Assembly (NCBI RefSeq): GCF_028389875.1 | Contig: NC_084672.1 | Coordinates: 3,571,501-3,635,500 of the forward strand | Direction of reading: 5' to 3' | Length of the DNA stretch: 64,000 bases | Origin: Rhea pennata | Lineage: Eukaryota; Chordata; Aves; Rheiformes; Rheidae | Shown here: positions 23,022 to 45,808 of the stretch, piece after piece | Numbering within the stretch: position 1 is the stretch's first letter | How the letters are laid out: each line of letters opens with the position of its first letter | Notes under the pieces: model-generated | What the model was told of the DNA's origin: nothing | Seen by the model: only the letters and a program-made list of their open reading frames with translations | The model's database searches: none | Translations under genes and position numbers: made by a program

Positions 23022-23253
23022 CGCTGCCCCCCGGCTCCGCGGCCGGGGCGAGCTACCCGCGGGCCGCATCGCCTTCCCCACCCGCCTGCCCCGCTCCTCC
23101 AGCCCGGCTCGGCCGAGCGCCCCACGGGGACCGCCGAGCCGAGAGCTCGTGGGGCTTGCAGAAACGCGAAGGTGGCTTTTATTTATCCTGCAAAGACGCG
23201 TAGCAACCCACTTGCTCTCCGTTTGGACAGGAAACTATTCATTCTGTCCTGGA

Positions 23254-23259
23254 ATTAAA
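23254..23259 (+). terminator. Candidate KBTBD13 poly(A) signal
   Basis: ATTAAA about 230 bases after the KBTBD13 stop, followed by T-rich and GT-containing sequence (GTCTGTGTTTT). It is the first plausible signal downstream. Confidence 0.45.
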
Positions 23260-26200
23260 AGGCGAGTTTTAAAAAAAGCCCCGAGTTTTTCATTAATTGC
23301 TTTTTGGGGTTTTAGTCTGTGTTTTTTTTTTTTTTTCTTTTAAACAAGGTCTCCTTCTGAAGGAAATTTAATCGGGTCCCTTGTAACGAGGAATACAAGT
23401 CAAAGTTGGCTCCCGCCCGCCGCGCGCGTCTGCAGCTGCAGCTCGGTTGGGCGAGCGCTGCTCGCGAGGGCGTTTCCCGCGGAGCCCCCCGGCTCCCCGG
23501 GGCGCTCGTCCCCAACCAACGCGGCAGCACGGGTCGCAGTCAGGCCGCGCGGGAGGCACCGGGAGGAGGCGCGGGGCAGACGGAGACCGCGGAGACCGCG
23601 GCACCCTCCCCCCCCCCCCCCCAAAAAAAAAAAAATCACCGCTTCCCGCGGCTCCCGCCGGGCACGTCAGCAGCCTCCGGAGAACATGACACCGGCGAGG
23701 CCGCCCGGGGCTATATCGGGAGCAGCGCGGCGAGCGGAGCTCCGCGCGCCCGCTGCCAAGGACGAGGGCGCCGGCGGGACGCGGTCCTGCGCGGCTCCCC
23801 CCACCCCCCACCCTGGGGTGCAGGGCAGGACGGGCGGGCTGCACCCGCCCCGGCGGGACACGGGGCCGAAGCCCCCCCGGGAACCGGCCGCGGCAGCGCG
23901 CACGCGCGCCGATCCGCTCCGGGCGGGCGCTCTCGGAGTCACGAAAGCGAAGCTGGAGCCCGAGAAACCTGGGGGAAAAAATAATAAATAATAATAATAA
24001 AAAGGAGCCCACGGCGCAGACGCAAGGGCCCTGCTCCGGGACGCGCCGTCGGGTCCCGTCCCGACTTGGTCTTGCTGGGACGCGTCCAAGCGCGCGACCC
24101 CGCCGACAACGGCGCCGAGCCGGGAAGCGAGAGCAGCTCGCAGGACCGTCGCAGCCGAGCTGCGGCCCCGGCCCGGCGCCGCGGGCCTCTTGCCTCCAGG
24201 AGCCCCGCGGGCGAGAAGGGCTTTGAGCTGGCAGAGCAGCAGCCCGGGGCGCCGTTTCCGAGGCCGGGCGCCGGGGTCTGGGCGCCTTTTCTTCGGGGGC
24301 GTTTGGAGAAGCGCGGCTGGGAGGGCGCTCCCGGGGCGCCGGCGTCGAGCCCCGAGCGTCGCGCGGGCCGTTTCCCACGAGCCGGGCAGGTCCCCAGCCG
24401 CCCGCGCCTCCCCAGCCGGAGCGGAGCGGAAGAGAATACCCGCGGGGATGCCTCGGATGCTTACGCTTTCGACCCTTGCCAAGTTCTCAGCATTTTCAAA
24501 ACAGTTACTGCATTAAAAAAAAATAAAAATAAAAAGCCCGCATCCACATCCTTTTTTTTTTTTTTTTTTTTAAAGAAAAATACCCTTCCCGCGCCTGTCC
24601 CCGTTTGCCCTCTGCCGCCGGGACCCCGCCACGGCCCAGGCAGCATCTCCGGACCCAGAGCCCAGGAAGGTGCTGCAGATCCGTAACGCTCCCCAGCGAG
24701 GACCATCGCGTGCCGGGGTACGCACAGCAACGTGCCGGACGAACCCCCTTTGTGCTCATCTGTAGAAACTAACCGATTTTTACTATTCTTGAAAAAATAT
24801 CGGCCTGATGTCATCGCGGGCCACGTAAGGACAAGGTCTGTGAGACTGGGTCAAGGCTTCCCGAATGGGTCTCTCCCCAGCCATGCTCCTTCGCTGACCC
24901 CTGGGAACAAGCCAGCCCTGCTCACCAACTCAAACACATGCCCTGAAAACATCTTATTCCAGGTGCAAATCCGCGGAGGATGCCCGTTTTCGGGAGCCCC
25001 TCATTGCTTACTCGCCCTGTGCCCGGACTCTCATGGTTCCCAGGTTTTCTGTGGTTTCCCATGGTTTTTCCCTTCATCGGCTCAGCTAAGCTCGGAATCG
25101 TCTTTGATTTTATTACGTAAAAATCTCTTTATTCTGAAACGGAGCTTCGGCTGCTGCGAGGGGGCTCAGGACCCAGCGCGCGCCGGCGGGGCGGCCGCTC
25201 CGATAACGCTGCCTGCCCCGTCGCTCCCTGCGGAGCAGCTCCCTGAAACCTCCCGTCACCCGCAGGCGCGTGACGGGGAGCTCGGGGCGAGCGCTGCGAG
25301 CCGGCACGCGGACGCGCGAGCTGCTAGCGTGACTTCCAGCAAGTCAGGTCCACGCTCCCTCCTGGACGAAACCAATTAACATTTTACGCTGTCTTCTCCT
25401 TCCTACAAGCAGCACATTCAAGGCGCTGTGGTTTAAACCATTTCAAGTTGAATAACCAGTTTAAACCCGCTATTAAAATAAAGCTAAAATAATTATGTTG
25501 TTAAAATATTTCTGACGGGCTCCTGTAACCAACCCGAGGCAGTTTAGCTTGGCAGGCTGCTCCATTCCTTCCAGCGTCGCAAGGACCGGGCAACACAACC
25601 TCTACCCCCAGCTTCATACCTTCTTTTCACTTCCTTTTTTTTCCATAGCTTACAGGTCTGCAGAGATATTTACTAACAAAATAGAGAAGTTTTTAAGCTT
25701 TTAAGCGTAGCTTGAGAGAAAAAGCAAGCCCTGGCAGTCACTAGTGAGCGTGGCACGGATGCTCCCAAGAGACGAATAACTTGGTTGCTTCTATCTCCGC
25801 AGAAAGCGATAGAGCGTAACACAAGGCAGAGCAAAACTGCTGGGTTAGCTTCTCGCTGCCCTTACCCCTCAGCTACCCGGGGAAGGACGCGGACCTTGTT
25901 CTTACATCTACAACCTGGGGAAAAAGCTGCGAGCCAGGAGCAGGCAAGCCTCAAACCAGAGCGTGTGCCTGTTCAGCCACGGCCCAGCGAGCGGGTGCAA
26001 GCCCACACATTCGATGTTCTCCAGGATTTAGCGCTCAACATCAGGCATCGCTGGCGCGGACGCACCACCCTTATCCAGCCCTTTAAATCTTCACGGCGTT
26101 GGCTTCGCCAAGGCTACACTCAGAGGCGCGGCGATATATCTAATCATAGTTTAACCTTTTGCAAGTTTCTCTTTAAGGTGACATCATCTTGGCAAGGAGG

Positions 26201-27906
26201 CATGTCATGAAAAGCTGCCTGTAGAATGGACTTGCCTTATAAGGGCCGTATCAAAAATAAAAGCTTGTATAACCAAGCGAAATCTCCTGCAGGAAAAACG
26301 GGGGTGGGAGCTGCGAGAAGAGCCTCGCGAGCTCTCCGCACGTACCACGAGCTCGCTGCGCGAGCGGGCTCGACACCGCGCGGTCGGCGGCTCGGAAGCA
26401 AGGCTTCCCCCCATCCCTGGGCCGAAACCGCAGCGTCCCGCTCACGGCTCCCACTTGACCCGAGAAAGTCAAGAAAAACGTGAACCTTCGTGAAACAAAG
26501 TGTCCCACTGGCTGAGTTTCCACTCCCAACACAACGTCCTACCTGCACCTTTGAGGCCTGCCACAACTCGGTTCACGTGGTACTTTCTGCCAGCAACAAC
26601 CCATTTCCCGTGATTCTTCCTGCTTTCTCCAGTGAGCTAACGCATTCGAGGCCACCTCCTGTGGTCTGCTTCACACCTCCGGGACTCGAGGTGAAGCCGT
26701 GGTCCCACCTCGCAGACCAAGCTCAGGGGCTCCGCTGCGTGCGGCAGGCAGTGCTGCGCCAGCTGCTCATGGCGTGCACAGCCAAAAAAAAGAGTGCTGA
26801 AAATGAACAATCATCCTCAGCCTAAAAACAGTCTCATGGGAGCGGGCACGTCTGTGGGCACTGCAAAAAAGGTGAGTTTTTGTAAAGGTCATTGCAAAGA
26901 AGAGCTGGCCAGAAGAAACAACAGAGTAATCTGGAAACATGAGCTGCCCAAACAACACAGCATGCCGCATTTTTCCTTGCGACTACATTGAAGAGCAGCA
27001 GCTACAACGAGCCCTTGGATATGGGCAAAGCAGCTCCTCTCCGCACAGCCTCAAAACGGAGGAACTCAGGACTCCTCGAGCGCTGTTCACACCCCGCGGG
27101 GCTCCGTGTCTGCGGGAAGCAGCTCTCAGCAAGGAGAACGTGCTGATACTGTTCTGTCAGGGTCCTCAGAAATTAGGCTGAAATAAAAATAAAGAGGATG
27201 AATGCCACCATGGAAGCGTATTCCTGCATCCTGGGGTTCAAAAGCTGCTAACAGAGACATGGGGAAGGAAGATGGACCGTTTTACCACGATGGAAAACCT
27301 TTGTGCTAAGAGATCGGCTGGAAGGATGCAATGGAAAAACAGCAAACATTTTGCAACTAATTAAGAACTGTCTCTGCTAAGTTGTGCCGTTGGCATTTTC
27401 ATATGAAAAGACACAATAAATACATTGAAGAGCCTCTCCAATAATCTTTACTCAGAGAAATTACATCTGTATCTAGTTCAAAGGAAAATAATGTACTCTT
27501 ATGTGAAAAAAATTATCCATCGTTACATTGCCAAAGCCAGAGAAACATGTAGTGAGGTGATTTGAATCTTGTGTTCTCCATATTTCAGGTACGTACAAAA
27601 ATTCCCCCACGCATCCAGAATTTCCCGATCTCGACATTTGTGCAGAACTTGATTTCGAGCCACTGTCTCCACAATTTTGGGGGACCTGCCCTGCGTTTTC
27701 GCAGTCTGGGTGCAGAACCAAAGGCAGGCGGAGCAGAGCCATTCCTCCATTTCTCTGTTCGGATTTCACAGAACTTCCTGAGCGCACACGGCATAAAACC
27801 CCACACGAGCCAGCTCTCGTTTTACCGAATACACTTAACGCGTTAGTTAACGTATGCTTCTCAAGTTCATAGCTTAAAAGGAGACGCTAAGGTGATCGGA
27901 CTAGAT
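23260..27906. other. Intergenic between KBTBD13 and UBAP1L, no gene recognised
   Basis: A GC-rich first part (to about 24500) with C/A homopolymers near 23607-23636, an AATAAT run near 23980-24000 and T runs near 24550; then more balanced sequence. Several long open frames at 23370-24700 overlap each other on both strands and follow base composition. I see no domain, splice pattern or known protein. Confidence 0.55.
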
Positions 27907-27912
27907 TTTAAT
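27907..27912 (-). terminator. Candidate UBAP1L poly(A) signal
   Basis: ATTAAA on the minus strand, about 345 bases past the UBAP1L stop. A canonical AATAAA was not seen closer, so this assignment is tentative. Confidence 0.3.
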
Positions 27913-28256
27913 TACAATATTCAACCCCGACCGAGTCAGTCTTCTCCAGAAAGGAACGACTAACGCTCCCAGAAAAGCGTTTGGCTTTTATGAAAACACT
28001 CTCTGCTGATTCAGGTGAGATTTTAAGCACCTACGCGTGGCTGCGTTTGCAAGCCCTGCCATGCAGGAACAAGCCGCAGCAGCTCTGCTCCGCACCGCCC
28101 CAGAGACGAGAAGACAAGCCGGGGCTTTCAGCGCCCGTCGGCAGGGAGGCGGCGCGCTGCCCGGGGAGGGCACGGGGACGAAGGCGAGCCGCGTGGACGG
28201 ACGGACGGACGGAAGCGCGCCCGGGCGCCCGCGGACGCGGCGCCGTGCCCGGCCGG

Positions 28257-37779
<9,523 letters not shown>

Positions 37780-37799
37780 TCCCGCTGCTCGGTGCTTCG

Positions 37800-38534
37800 C
37801 TGCCTTTGGAAAGGACGAAACAAAAACATAGAAGGAAAGACTGGAGCCCGCTCGAGCCGCCAACGGAGCAACGTCGCGCCGGCCTAATCCCAACGAAGGT
37901 GGCCAAAAGGGGGGGGGGAAAAACGATGTACTTCAAGCAAAAGGAAGAGCTTTTCGGCACCCGGCTCAGCAGCCGGAGACACCACCCTGCCAGCCCCGTA
38001 GCGAGCAGGTTGGGCGCCATGCCCCGGCTCGCAAAACCTGAATTACTAATAGGTATCGGGCAGATTTGAGATCTGAGCTAACCTTTGGTGCGCCGAGTCA
38101 ACGGGGTCTGACCAAGCTTAGAGGAGCAGGGAGACGAGGAAGCTGCAGCCACGCTTCAGCTCAGCTGCTGCCAGCAGCGGGGGAACGACACCGCTGCAGC
38201 AGCCCAGGTGGGGCCCAGCCGGAGTTCACCGTCTCCAGAAATGCAGAACTATACAAGAACCTACGCTTTATTCTCGTTTTTTTTTTTTTTTCCCCAGTTC
38301 AGTAACTTTTTCAGAGATTCATTTTGGTTCACCAGGCAAAACATTGTGTTAGAGGAATGTTGAACAAGCCACTTTTAGGCCAGATTAGCTTTCCAGAACC
38401 TTGTACTCATTTTAAGCTTGCTGATGTTTTTTAGATCAGGAATGGCAGCGGAGAGAAAAATTTCTGGAAATAGTGGCATGGAAAATATTATGCAACAATG
38501 TAGCCATCAGTTCTGCACAAATGACTCAATTTAG

Positions 38535-38573
<39 letters not shown>

Positions 38574-41500
38574 CCACTACTTGTTGCATGAAGTCCTAGG
38601 TCCCCTGCTTCCCAGTGATGACAGCATGCAAAATAGTTTCCTTTATACAATGTTGACTGGCAAAACCTGACCGTAAGTCTTCCAACAAGTTCTGGAATCT
38701 AAAGTCTGTGCCTATTTTAAAAAATTTCCAAAGCAGTAATCCTCTACAGTCTTTTTGAAGACATAAAAAGTAAACATTTGGCATTACATCAGTATCCACT
38801 GAAGTTCTTTTCCTATTTTTCTCTTGTAAAAAGAAATGGCTCCTATGCTGCTAGTGAGGATAAACACTCCAAAAAAGAAAAGCAGCAGGATGTATACCAA
38901 GGACAAAAGCTGCCCATTAAGTTAATCTGAAAATAAGGATCTAAAATGGGAAAGTGCGTTTGAGACACTCCAATCCTCACATTCGGAAAGAATGCAACGC
39001 GCGGCTTCTAGATTACAAAATTAACAGCGCCACACACAATTGCTCGGTGCAACTCAGTTGCTCTTATCAAATTCACAAAAGAGCTGTCACTGCGCTGCTT
39101 ATGCCAGGATCACTTAATACCCAGCGCTGCAGCGCAGCCAACGAGGCAGTAACCCGCTTTGCTGGCCCTGCACGTGTACTTTGGTTAATACGCTGCATAC
39201 GCAACGTGCGCGGACCCTACACGGGCCTAGGCCATCTGCTTTCAAACCGAAGAGGGCTCAGCGTAAGTTGCAACACACGTAAGCAGCGCGGAAGAAAATG
39301 CGTGAGAGCATCCGCAGTCGAGGCCACGCTCCCCCGGGTCTCCAGAGCTCATCAGCGTCGCCGCGCAGACACTGCCTGCAAGAGAAAAAGCCCGTTCGGG
39401 CAGCTGAGGGTATAAAGTGACTAACGCTTCCCAGCAGCTGTGCAGCATCCGTCACTGCCAACGGTCACCAGGTGCAAAGGAAAGCAGGATCTTGCGGTCC
39501 GTCCCCTCAAACGGGCTTACTTGTTTTCAAATGTGACCTTAAGGGGTGAAGACAGGTAGTAGCGAATATATCCGAAGCCACTATGAAGCAAATGCAAAAT
39601 CCGGTGTTGACAGATCTGAAATCCGTGTTACACTAAAGTTTCCAAAAGACAACGGCTTGTTTATGGACAGCAAGCTGTGCTTTCTTCAGGGTCCAATGTC
39701 AACAGAGTTAAACCCACATCAAAGTCCAGCTGTCCTCATACCAAAACAGAATATCCTATACCTCAGTAACTTCAGCTGCCAGTTAGTTCTTGCACTGTAT
39801 TATCGTACTGTATTTCATCGCATAAATATGTGGTAAAGGTTCCTACAAACATTCCCAAAACAACTATTTAGAAAAAAAAATACATTGGGGTGAATAGTCA
39901 TGACTATGGTAATGCTGTTAGACAAAAGAGGTCATTGGTAAACACCAATTTGCACGAAAAAGCAACTTCTGCAAGGGTTCTGACCTCATCTGCTCAGTGA
40001 CTGCTTCACACCAGCCCTGGCCACCTTCACTTTGAAGGTGCAGGCTGACAAATACTACCAGGAATAGGGATATACAGGGATATACAAGCACAATAACCTA
40101 AATTATGCTGAGACAAGTGAAGGGAGAGGATGCAAACGAGTCCTGGAAACCTCTAGCAACCCCTTCTTGTCTTTTGGGTTACTGTATTTTTTTAAAACTT
40201 GAAGTAGGAGGAAGGACCTTACTATACTTGGACAAATTCAAATGTTAAGTATTTAATCAGAACACAAGTTTTTAAAGAATCATTTATTTTTTCAGCTGAG
40301 ATTTTAAACATTCCTCTTTCATCTGTGGCTTCAGTATCTTACTAAAAACACAAAACATTTTAATACAAAAATAATTAGACAACAGCAAATACTTAGAATA
40401 AACCATACAAAGCTTGAGAGTTAAATTTAGCTCGATTTACATCATTAGCTGGCATTTTCAAGTCTTATTTTTTTAACTATATAAGATTATCCTTACCTTC
40501 AGATGCTGTCATGTACCTTTTTCACACAGAAGAGCAGTGCTGCTTTTACAGTGGCTGCTTAGCCACTGCTTAGTTCTTTAAATTCTTGCACAGTCAGACA
40601 AGCATCTGACTTACGTTTCTGCAGTTCTAAGACTATAGTAGCTTAACTAGTTAGCGTGTCTCATCAGACATGCTGATAGGATAAGCAGCCTAACTATTTA
40701 AGCAGGGCATCCTCTGGTCACCAAGCTTCCTGCATCCAAAGTGTTGTCTCTGCAATTGTTTTTGCACCATTTGAACTATTGCTGTTCATCAAATAAGACC
40801 TGATCTAGTCATGAACGTCTTAGCCTGCTAAAAAGCTAAAGTGTTGGGAACGGGATGGGAAGAACATATAGACAAGCAAACCAGGACCCCCATCTTCAAA
40901 TACTTCACAGTAAATTGTATTGCCTACCTATGAACACCACAAAATACAACATGGGAGCACGCTTCGCGTTCTCATACAAATTCTAATTCTTTCAGAAATT
41001 ACTAGTTAGTATGATCTTACTACGAGCAATCAATGCAAAGGTTTGGCCAAGAAACTATAAACATCACAAAAGGCCAAGTTAAGGGTGTTGAACTGATAGC
41101 TCAGATGAGGCAATCATGTGCTGCCTCCTCCTCAGTGAGCTACACGATGCAGCAACACGAAGAGGTAAGGAGTGGGAAAGAGTCGATCTGTTCCCACACC
41201 ACAGGGCTAAGCTAGAATGACTGCATCTCTGGAAAAATTCCACTGCAGTCTATCTGCACAGACAAAAAAAAGCCCCAAACCATACGGCCCGTCCCTCAAT
41301 TTTAAGCAAACTGGCCAGAACATGGAAGGCTTTGAAATCAGAACGCTCTGACGCCCGGCGAGACACAGTTCCTTTGCACAAACCTTTTGCCTGCAGCTCT
41401 CCCAATGGTATGGGTCATGCTCAGCGCCAAGTACTACAAGTTTCTCCCTTGGTGTACAGATGCTTCTAACAAAACAAAACAAATCAACTATTCTCTGTTT

Positions 41501-42389
41501 ATTCAGTTCAAAAAAAAAAAAAACCCTTACAAAAAAAAAAGAGTTCCGTTTTTAAAATCCAGAACAAATGATCTCCCCATACAAAAATGCCTATATATTA
41601 CATATATTATACACATATTTACATATTTAAAATATTATATTGTATAGTATTATATATAGGCAAAAACAATTAGAGTAACTTAGATTTCAGTTTTCTATTT
41701 ATCTTTTTTTCCAAGTAGGCTTATTTACCAAGTTTTTATATATTCACATGGCTGTCTGACCTATTTCAGCGTGACAGGAAATTTTTTCCATGCTGTGGTA
41801 CCAGTTTTAGTCCACAGAAGCAAAATGTCAACAGCTGATAAAAATCAAGCCTTAAAAAAAAAACAACAAAAAAAAACCCCAAAAAAAGGTCTTGTTTGTA
41901 TTTTAAGGATTTGTTTCAACTTGTAATATGTTCCTTCCTACTCACAAAAATACAGAAATTACTGACAGTGATGCTTGACATGATTCATTAAATAAGCAAA
42001 ATACCATTCTTATTAATGATTTTTTTTTCCTCCTGGAGATTTTGTGATCTTGATTTAGGCTTATAAAACCGACTAAAATAGTATGCTAATATTGGTACAA
42101 ATAACTTTGTCAGTAATGTTATTTCATTAAGACTGAAAGTCGTTAGCAAAACTCATAGAAGGATTACAATTCCATACCACAAGGTGTCTAACAACTTCGT
42201 GATGTTCAGATATTTCCCTGAAGATTCAGAAGGCAAAAAATGTTTAACAGTTTTATTCAAGGAATTCCAGTACCTGGCTACACACTTAACAATCAGAAAC
42301 GAGACCCAAGGACATTACTATTTCTTTGGACCCTCTTTCCTCTCGCGCACACACAACTGCAGTGGAAGATTACTCTAATGCTAAAATGA
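37800..42389. other. Intergenic between UBAP1L and PDCD7
   Basis: About 4.6 kb, AT-rich from 38.2 kb on. It contains a 38-base A run (38535-38572) and a minus-strand 41-codon frame with a membrane-segment-like sequence (38909-38784). Part could be an alternative long PDCD7 3' UTR. No known gene was recognised. Confidence 0.55.
38535..38572. repeat. 38-base poly(A) run
   Basis: Uninterrupted run of A. No recognisable retroposed gene or SINE body precedes it, so a simple homopolymer is preferred over a retrocopy tail. Confidence 0.9.
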
Positions 42390-42395
42390 TTTATT
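42390..42395 (-). terminator. PDCD7 poly(A) signal 6 nt after the stop
   Basis: AATAAA on the minus strand begins only six bases after the PDCD7 TAA. A GT-rich element (GTTGTGTGTGCG) lies about 32 bases further downstream, the usual placement for a cleavage-stimulating element. Longer 3' UTR forms using later signals cannot be excluded. Confidence 0.5.
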
Positions 42396-42401
42396 GGTAA
42401 G

Positions 42402-45130
42402 TTATCTAACAGCAGTGGCCCAAACGTCATTTGTAGGGAGACTCGGCAGAACCCATCCTGGAGGGATGCAGCTTCCTTCCGGGTGGTCAGCTGGCACCAA
42501 GTACTGATCCCATTCATGCCTTTAACAGAAAGAGTGTTGTTTGAGAGGCTATCCATTCCAATTCAACTTTGTAAATAAGATTTATTACATACCCACATGC
42601 GTATTTTTTCATACCAAACAACATACAAATCCACTATAAATTGTACACTCCAAAACAAATGCAAAAAATTAAACTCGCATATTGTACATGAAATACATTG
42701 CAATACACACAAGTGCACTCTGCCTCACAGTGGAGCCTGCTGGTACAACTTTATCAAGCTAGAAGCAGTGTATACTTAGCTGAAAAAACAGGAAAAGAAT
42801 GCATCAGATGTAACTATATTTGGAGGTTAAGGAACTAAAAGGACTAATTTTACAATCTCAACAGATGATAGCTGTCATCTCAGATAATAAAATATTTTGT
42901 TTGTTTTTACCTGATCTGGATTAGAGCTGGTACAGAATGCTCAGCTTGTAAGTAATAGTCTCTGAAGGGCTGCAGTAGATGGGCTAGAGGAAATTCATCT
43001 GTTAAAACACGTAGAAATTGTTCAGTAAAAGCCTTCCAATTCTAGTAGGTCTCAGAAGCTCAACACACGTAAACTCATATGCTATTCCCCAGCTAGAGCT
43101 TAGAACTATTTTCCTATAAAATATAGTAAGGATTATTTACATGTTTTGCACATCATTATCATCATTATCTGTACTGCAACAGAGAAGCCAAGAGCAGTAA
43201 AACTTTTCCTGCCTCCATCCTCTGAAAGTGGTGAACACACAGATACTGAATCTTTACAGATTACCCAGGCCACACATATCGAATCACCAGAATAAAGCAT
43301 CTGCTGAGTGTCTGAAGTCTATCTGTTCTGTTCATTCCAAATTCAGCTTAATCTGCAATCTCTCCTTGCAAAAAATTATGAAACCAGCCTGAACAGCTAG
43401 CAGTTCCTCCTACCTTGCATTTAATAATTTGTTAAAATCAATTAAACTCTTTCACTATCTTTATCTTATCTTTTCCTCAGAACTTAAGTTATTCCTGCAG
43501 ATGATTTCTTTCCCCTCTAATTCATGTTTGCACTTTAACTTTAGCTCCTAAAAGGTGAAAAAATAAAAACAGTAAACAAGCAGAATATACCTGGATCCCC
43601 GAACAGTTTGGAATCAATTTCACGTTTTTGCTGTAGAAGTTTTTCCCTTTCCTTCTTCTGTTTCTTTTCCATTTCTCTCTTCCTTTCTTCTTCCTGTTCT
43701 CCCTCCAGCATAACTCTTAAAGCCCGCTCCTCAGCTTCGTATAGCTCTGTACGATTTTTGAGTAACTTTCTCAGACTCTCCACTTGACTTTCAAATGCTT
43801 CATCTGCCGAGGGAGGCGGACAAACACCTGAACAGAAAGAGAATTAAGCCAGAATTTTTAAATTCAGAAGGAGCTTTCTTACCAGACCTAAGAGCGGATT
43901 TTGAAGATTTCAAACAAACGTAAGCTTAACGTTGCTAAGAACGATCCTGCTGCATCAAGAAGGAGCTTGCAAATCAAGGAACGCAACCACCGTATTCTCT
44001 TCGTCATTCAGATCTTTTATAGCTATCTTTGCACAGTAACGTAGCTATAATCGCTAATAAAGGAGCGTTTTTCTCAAGCTGCACCTTGCTCGCCAGGGCG
44101 CAGGTTAGGACACCCGCGCGCACGCGGCGTTACGCCCCATGGGCTCGCGCGGCAGCTCCACGAACGTCTCGTGATTCACCTTTCCTCGCAGCAGCCTCCT
44201 TCCTCAGCTTCCTCAGCTTCTCCAGAGCGCGGAGGATGTCCACCATCCTCTTCGTATCGGCCTGCTTCTTCCTTACTTCCGACAGGACGCTGTCGGCGGC
44301 GGCTTTGAGCTCCCGCTCCTGCGAGGGGAAGACAGAAACGCGCGGGGATGGGCGAAGCGGCCCGCGCGGGGCGGGACGGCGCGTCCAGGACGGCGAGGGA
44401 CGCGCGAGCGAGACGACGCGACGTCCTGCCGGCGCAGCCGCAGCAGGGAAGCCAACGACCCGCCGTCCCGGGGTTTTATGAAGAAAGGGAGACGCTTTAG
44501 GGCGGCGGGAAAGGGAAGGAGGGGAGCGGAGGAGCGCCAAGCGACGCGAGGCCCGCGCCGGCGTGGGGCTCCGCGAGGCCGCGGCGCGGCCAGGCCGCGG
44601 CGGCGCTCCCGCCCCCGCCCGCCTCGGGCCGGGCCCTACCCGGTTCTTCTCCTCCACCTCCTGGATGCGCTTCGCCCGCCACCGGTCGATGGCGGCCTCC
44701 CGCTCGGCGGCGCGGGCCGCCCGCTCCTCCTCGGCCGCCCGCGCCTCCCGCTTCCTCCGCTGGAGCCGCAGCCGCTTCTTGCGGGCCCTCGCGGCCTTGG
44801 CGCGCAGCGCCTCGGCGCAGCCGGGCTGCCGCAGGGGCCGCGCGGCCTCGCGCAGCGCCCGCCGCGCCGCCTCCGCCTCGGCGCGCTCCGCCGCCCAGCC
44901 CGCCGCCTCGCCGCGCGCCTCGCGCCGCCGCAGCGCGCCGCACACGGCCGCCAGCCGCGCCACCAGCGCCAGCGCCGCCGCCGCCGCCCGGCCGGCCGCC
45001 GCCGCGCTGCCGCAGCCGCTGCCGCTGCCGCTACCGGCGGGCGGCGGGGCCGCGGGGCGCCGCCGCGCCAGGAACTGCGACAGCCACAGCTCGTCGCGCC
45101 GCCGCAGCGCCGCCTCCGCCTCCTCCTCCT

Positions 45131-45162
<32 letters not shown>

Positions 45163-45458
45163 TCGCCCGCCGCCGCGGGCCACGGCGCGAAGAGCGGCGC
45201 TGCCGGGCGCCCCGGCGGCGCCCCCGCGCCCGCCGCCGGGTAGAAGCCGCCGCCGCCGCCGCCGCCCGGCGGGAAGGGCCCCGGGCCCGGCCCCGCGCCC
45301 GCCCCGGGCCCGGCCGGCGGCAGCGGCGGCGGCAGGAAGGGCGGGGGCGGCGCGGCGAAGGGCCCCGGGCGGGCGGCGAAGGGCGCGGCGGGCGGCGGCG
45401 GGAAGGCGCGGTACGGCGGCGGCGGGAAGCGGCCGGCGAACGGCGGCGGCTGCGCCAT
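42402..45458 (-). CDS. PDCD7: Programmed cell death 7, U11/U12 di-snRNP 59K protein
   Basis: Component of the U11/U12 di-snRNP of the minor (U12-type) spliceosome, nuclear. Coding exons on the minus strand: 45458-44640, 44318-44180, 43827-43591, 42998-42911, 42519-42402; phases 0, 1, 1, 2; 466 residues (human 485). Residues 1 to about 95 are Pro/Gly/Ala-rich (MAQPPPFAGRFPPPPYRAFP). They are followed by a run of ten alanines and four glutamates from a (GCG)n(GAG)n tract. From about 200 on, charged helical and coiled-coil segments are present (RARKKRLRLQRRKREAR; EEERKREMEKKQKKERE). The conserved C-terminus includes FPLAHLLQPFRDYYLQAEH, IQIRHEWDQYLVPADHP and WVLPSLPTNDVWATAV, matching the human protein closely. 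The start is the only in-frame ATG that gives the conserved MAQPPPF start. CLPX lies upstream on the same strand and ends about 350 bases before this start. Confidence 0.95.
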
Positions 45459-45760
45459 GCTGCCTGCGCGCCGCGGCGCCCCCTGGCGGCCGGGAGGCGG
45501 GGCCCGGCCGGGGGCGGGCGGGGCCGGCCGGGGGGCGGGGCCACCGCGGGGGAGGCGGGGCCGGTTGGGGCGGGGCCACCGCGGGGGAGGCGGGGCCGGG
45601 CGCCCCTCCCCGTGGCGGCGGGTCCCCTCCGCCGCCCCTTCTCCGGGCCCCGCCCGCCCGCGGGAACGGCCGCTGCGGCCGCGCCCCGGCCCCGAGCCTG
45701 GCGTTAGCGCCGGGGCATTAACGGCCCGGCCCGGCCCGGCCCGGCCCGCGCCCTTCTCAG
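44300..45760. promoter_or_regulatory. CpG island over PDCD7 exon 1 and promoter
   Basis: Extremely GC- and CpG-rich; upstream of the start codon are several GGGGCGGGG/CCGCGGGGGAGG-type boxes (45480-45600) and a (CCCGG)n run at about 45728-45750. There is no TATA box. The promoter must fit within about 350 bases of the CLPX poly(A) signal. Confidence 0.7.
45115..45165. repeat. Coding (GCC/GGC)n trinucleotide tract in PDCD7
   Basis: Ten GCG alanine codons and four GAG glutamate codons in a row on the coding strand. A pure triplet run of this sort is prone to length change without frameshift. Confidence 0.85.
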
Positions 45761-45808
45761 TGCAAGGAGCGGGCAGGACAGAGAAGCTCTTCGCGGTGTT
45801 CACTTCGT

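Noticed and set aside
44478-45707. 409-codon plus-strand frame antisense to PDCD7
   Set aside because: Arg/Pro-rich shadow of the GC-rich PDCD7 exon 1; the PDCD7 frame is conserved and spliced in phase.
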